Shown piece after piece: positions 63,300 to 64,000 of a stretch of 64,000 nucleotides of DNA (position 1 is its first letter; every line of letters begins with the position of its first letter). Both the position numbers and the translations under genes were made by a program. Source of the stretch: Sycobia sp. Sy_11 (lineage: Eukaryota; Arthropoda; Insecta; Hymenoptera; Epichrysomallidae); the NCBI GenBank assembly GCA_018907035.1, contig JACCIC010000065.1, positions 475,001 to 539,000 of the forward strand, read 5' to 3'. Under the pieces are notes generated by a model that was not told where the DNA came from, did not search any database, and saw only the letters and a list, made by a program, of their open reading frames with translations.

Positions 63300-64000
63300 T
63301 TTAGACCTTATACTTATATATCGATCGACAGCGAGTAGTGAGTATTAACTCTCGACTTGAGGTGAAAGTGATTTTGTCCATCAGGTGGGTATAACACCTG
63401 CAGATTGTCGAATCAACACAATTTTAAACTTAATATCGGCGCGTGTGCTTTTATAAACCTGTAGTAGAAATTCTGTGTATTTTCTATTGGTATTTTATAG
63501 AAAATTCAAATTGACTGAAGGGGATACTTTGCATAAATATATTATATTTTTATCAGAGAATATAGTCATTCCATATTAAGAATCTTTATCATAGAAAATC
63601 TCATATTTTTGAGCTTTTAAATCATTTTCTTCAAGTGAAGAAAATGTTAAAATACAGATAGAAAATACACTTTATAGTAAAAAGTGTTGCATTTTATACA
63701 TGTAAAGGATTATTCAAAATCACTGATAATACAGATTATTGCATTTAATTCTTCCCATTTATTCACAATGAAATTTTCTCTTCTCCTTTATAATAAAGAG
63801 TACATAAAATAGTATTTTATTATAATTTGTTTATTATCACAAAAATGTGTATAATCCTAATTCAGAAATAACAATGCTTTCTGTTGTCTATATTTCAAGA
63901 CAGGAAAATTAGTGAAACAAGAATTCAGCAATTAATTTTATTGCTTAACAAACGATTATTGAACATATTGGAATTTTTAAAACTATTTAATCTGAAAATA
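63300..64000. other. Non-coding end of window
   Basis: AT-rich with a moderately GC-richer patch at 63320-63450. No gene recognised. Confidence 0.45.

Overview
The window looks like AT-rich, accessory nuclear DNA from an animal, most likely an insect. The evidence is eukaryotic transposons of several classes (I-type and jockey-type non-LTR retrotransposons, mariner and hAT DNA transposons, a tRNA-derived SINE), about two dozen (TA)n tracts, long (CT)n/(GA)n and (CA)n/(GT)n tracts, and small CpG-rich islands with (CG)n runs in otherwise AT-rich sequence. The mix of CpG-rich islands and dinucleotide repeats would suit a hymenopteran, but that is an inference and no host gene was found to confirm it. 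I recognise no intact host protein-coding gene, rRNA or functional tRNA. Most short open frames run through microsatellites (Ile-Tyr, Ser-Leu, Arg-Glu or Thr-His repeats) and are not genes.

Layout. 1-2.3 kb: TA tract, a GC-richer island with a CT repeat, and a complete-looking SINE with a tRNA-Ile-like head flanked by 12-bp direct repeats (2031-2262). 2.3-29 kb: non-coding sequence dense in microsatellites, with CpG-rich islands near 1.0-1.6, 5.5-6.0, 16.8-18.1, 22.1-23.1 and 25.1-25.4 kb that could be promoter or first-exon regions, plus a weak jockey-like fragment at 12.75 kb. 29-34 kb: almost featureless AT-rich sequence apart from a perfect 39-bp palindrome at 29161. 33.9-35.2 kb: 5'-truncated non-LTR pseudogene with an RNase H domain. 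35.9-36.0 and 39.4-39.7 kb: two foldback sequences. 36.4-39.3 kb: more GC-rich islands. 40.3-40.6 kb: C-terminal fragment of a related non-LTR element on the minus strand. 42.4-43.05 kb: 3' fragment of a jockey-like element. 45.0-56.4 kb: a nested transposon cluster. 56.4-64 kb: AT-rich sequence with a TA tract, a GT-rich patch and a CT repeat.

The cluster at 45-56.4 kb is the most informative part. A decayed hAT (ZMYM1-like) transposon end is followed by an old I-type non-LTR element. That element's ORF1, endonuclease, linker, RT start, post-RT and thumb segments appear in the correct order on the plus strand but are split by three insertions. The first is a nearly full-length I-type element (47160-52450) bounded by the 7-bp repeat TATTGTT, ending in poly(A) and carrying ORF1 and ORF2 with only a few lesions. 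The second is a 577-bp internally deleted mariner with TA duplications. The third is a mariner remnant on the minus strand. Just downstream lies a 378-bp foldback element with arms of about 145 bp between TA dinucleotides. All coding elements are broken: the younger I-type element has changed residues at its endonuclease, RT and RNase H active sites. These genes do not form a pathway; they record successive transposition events.
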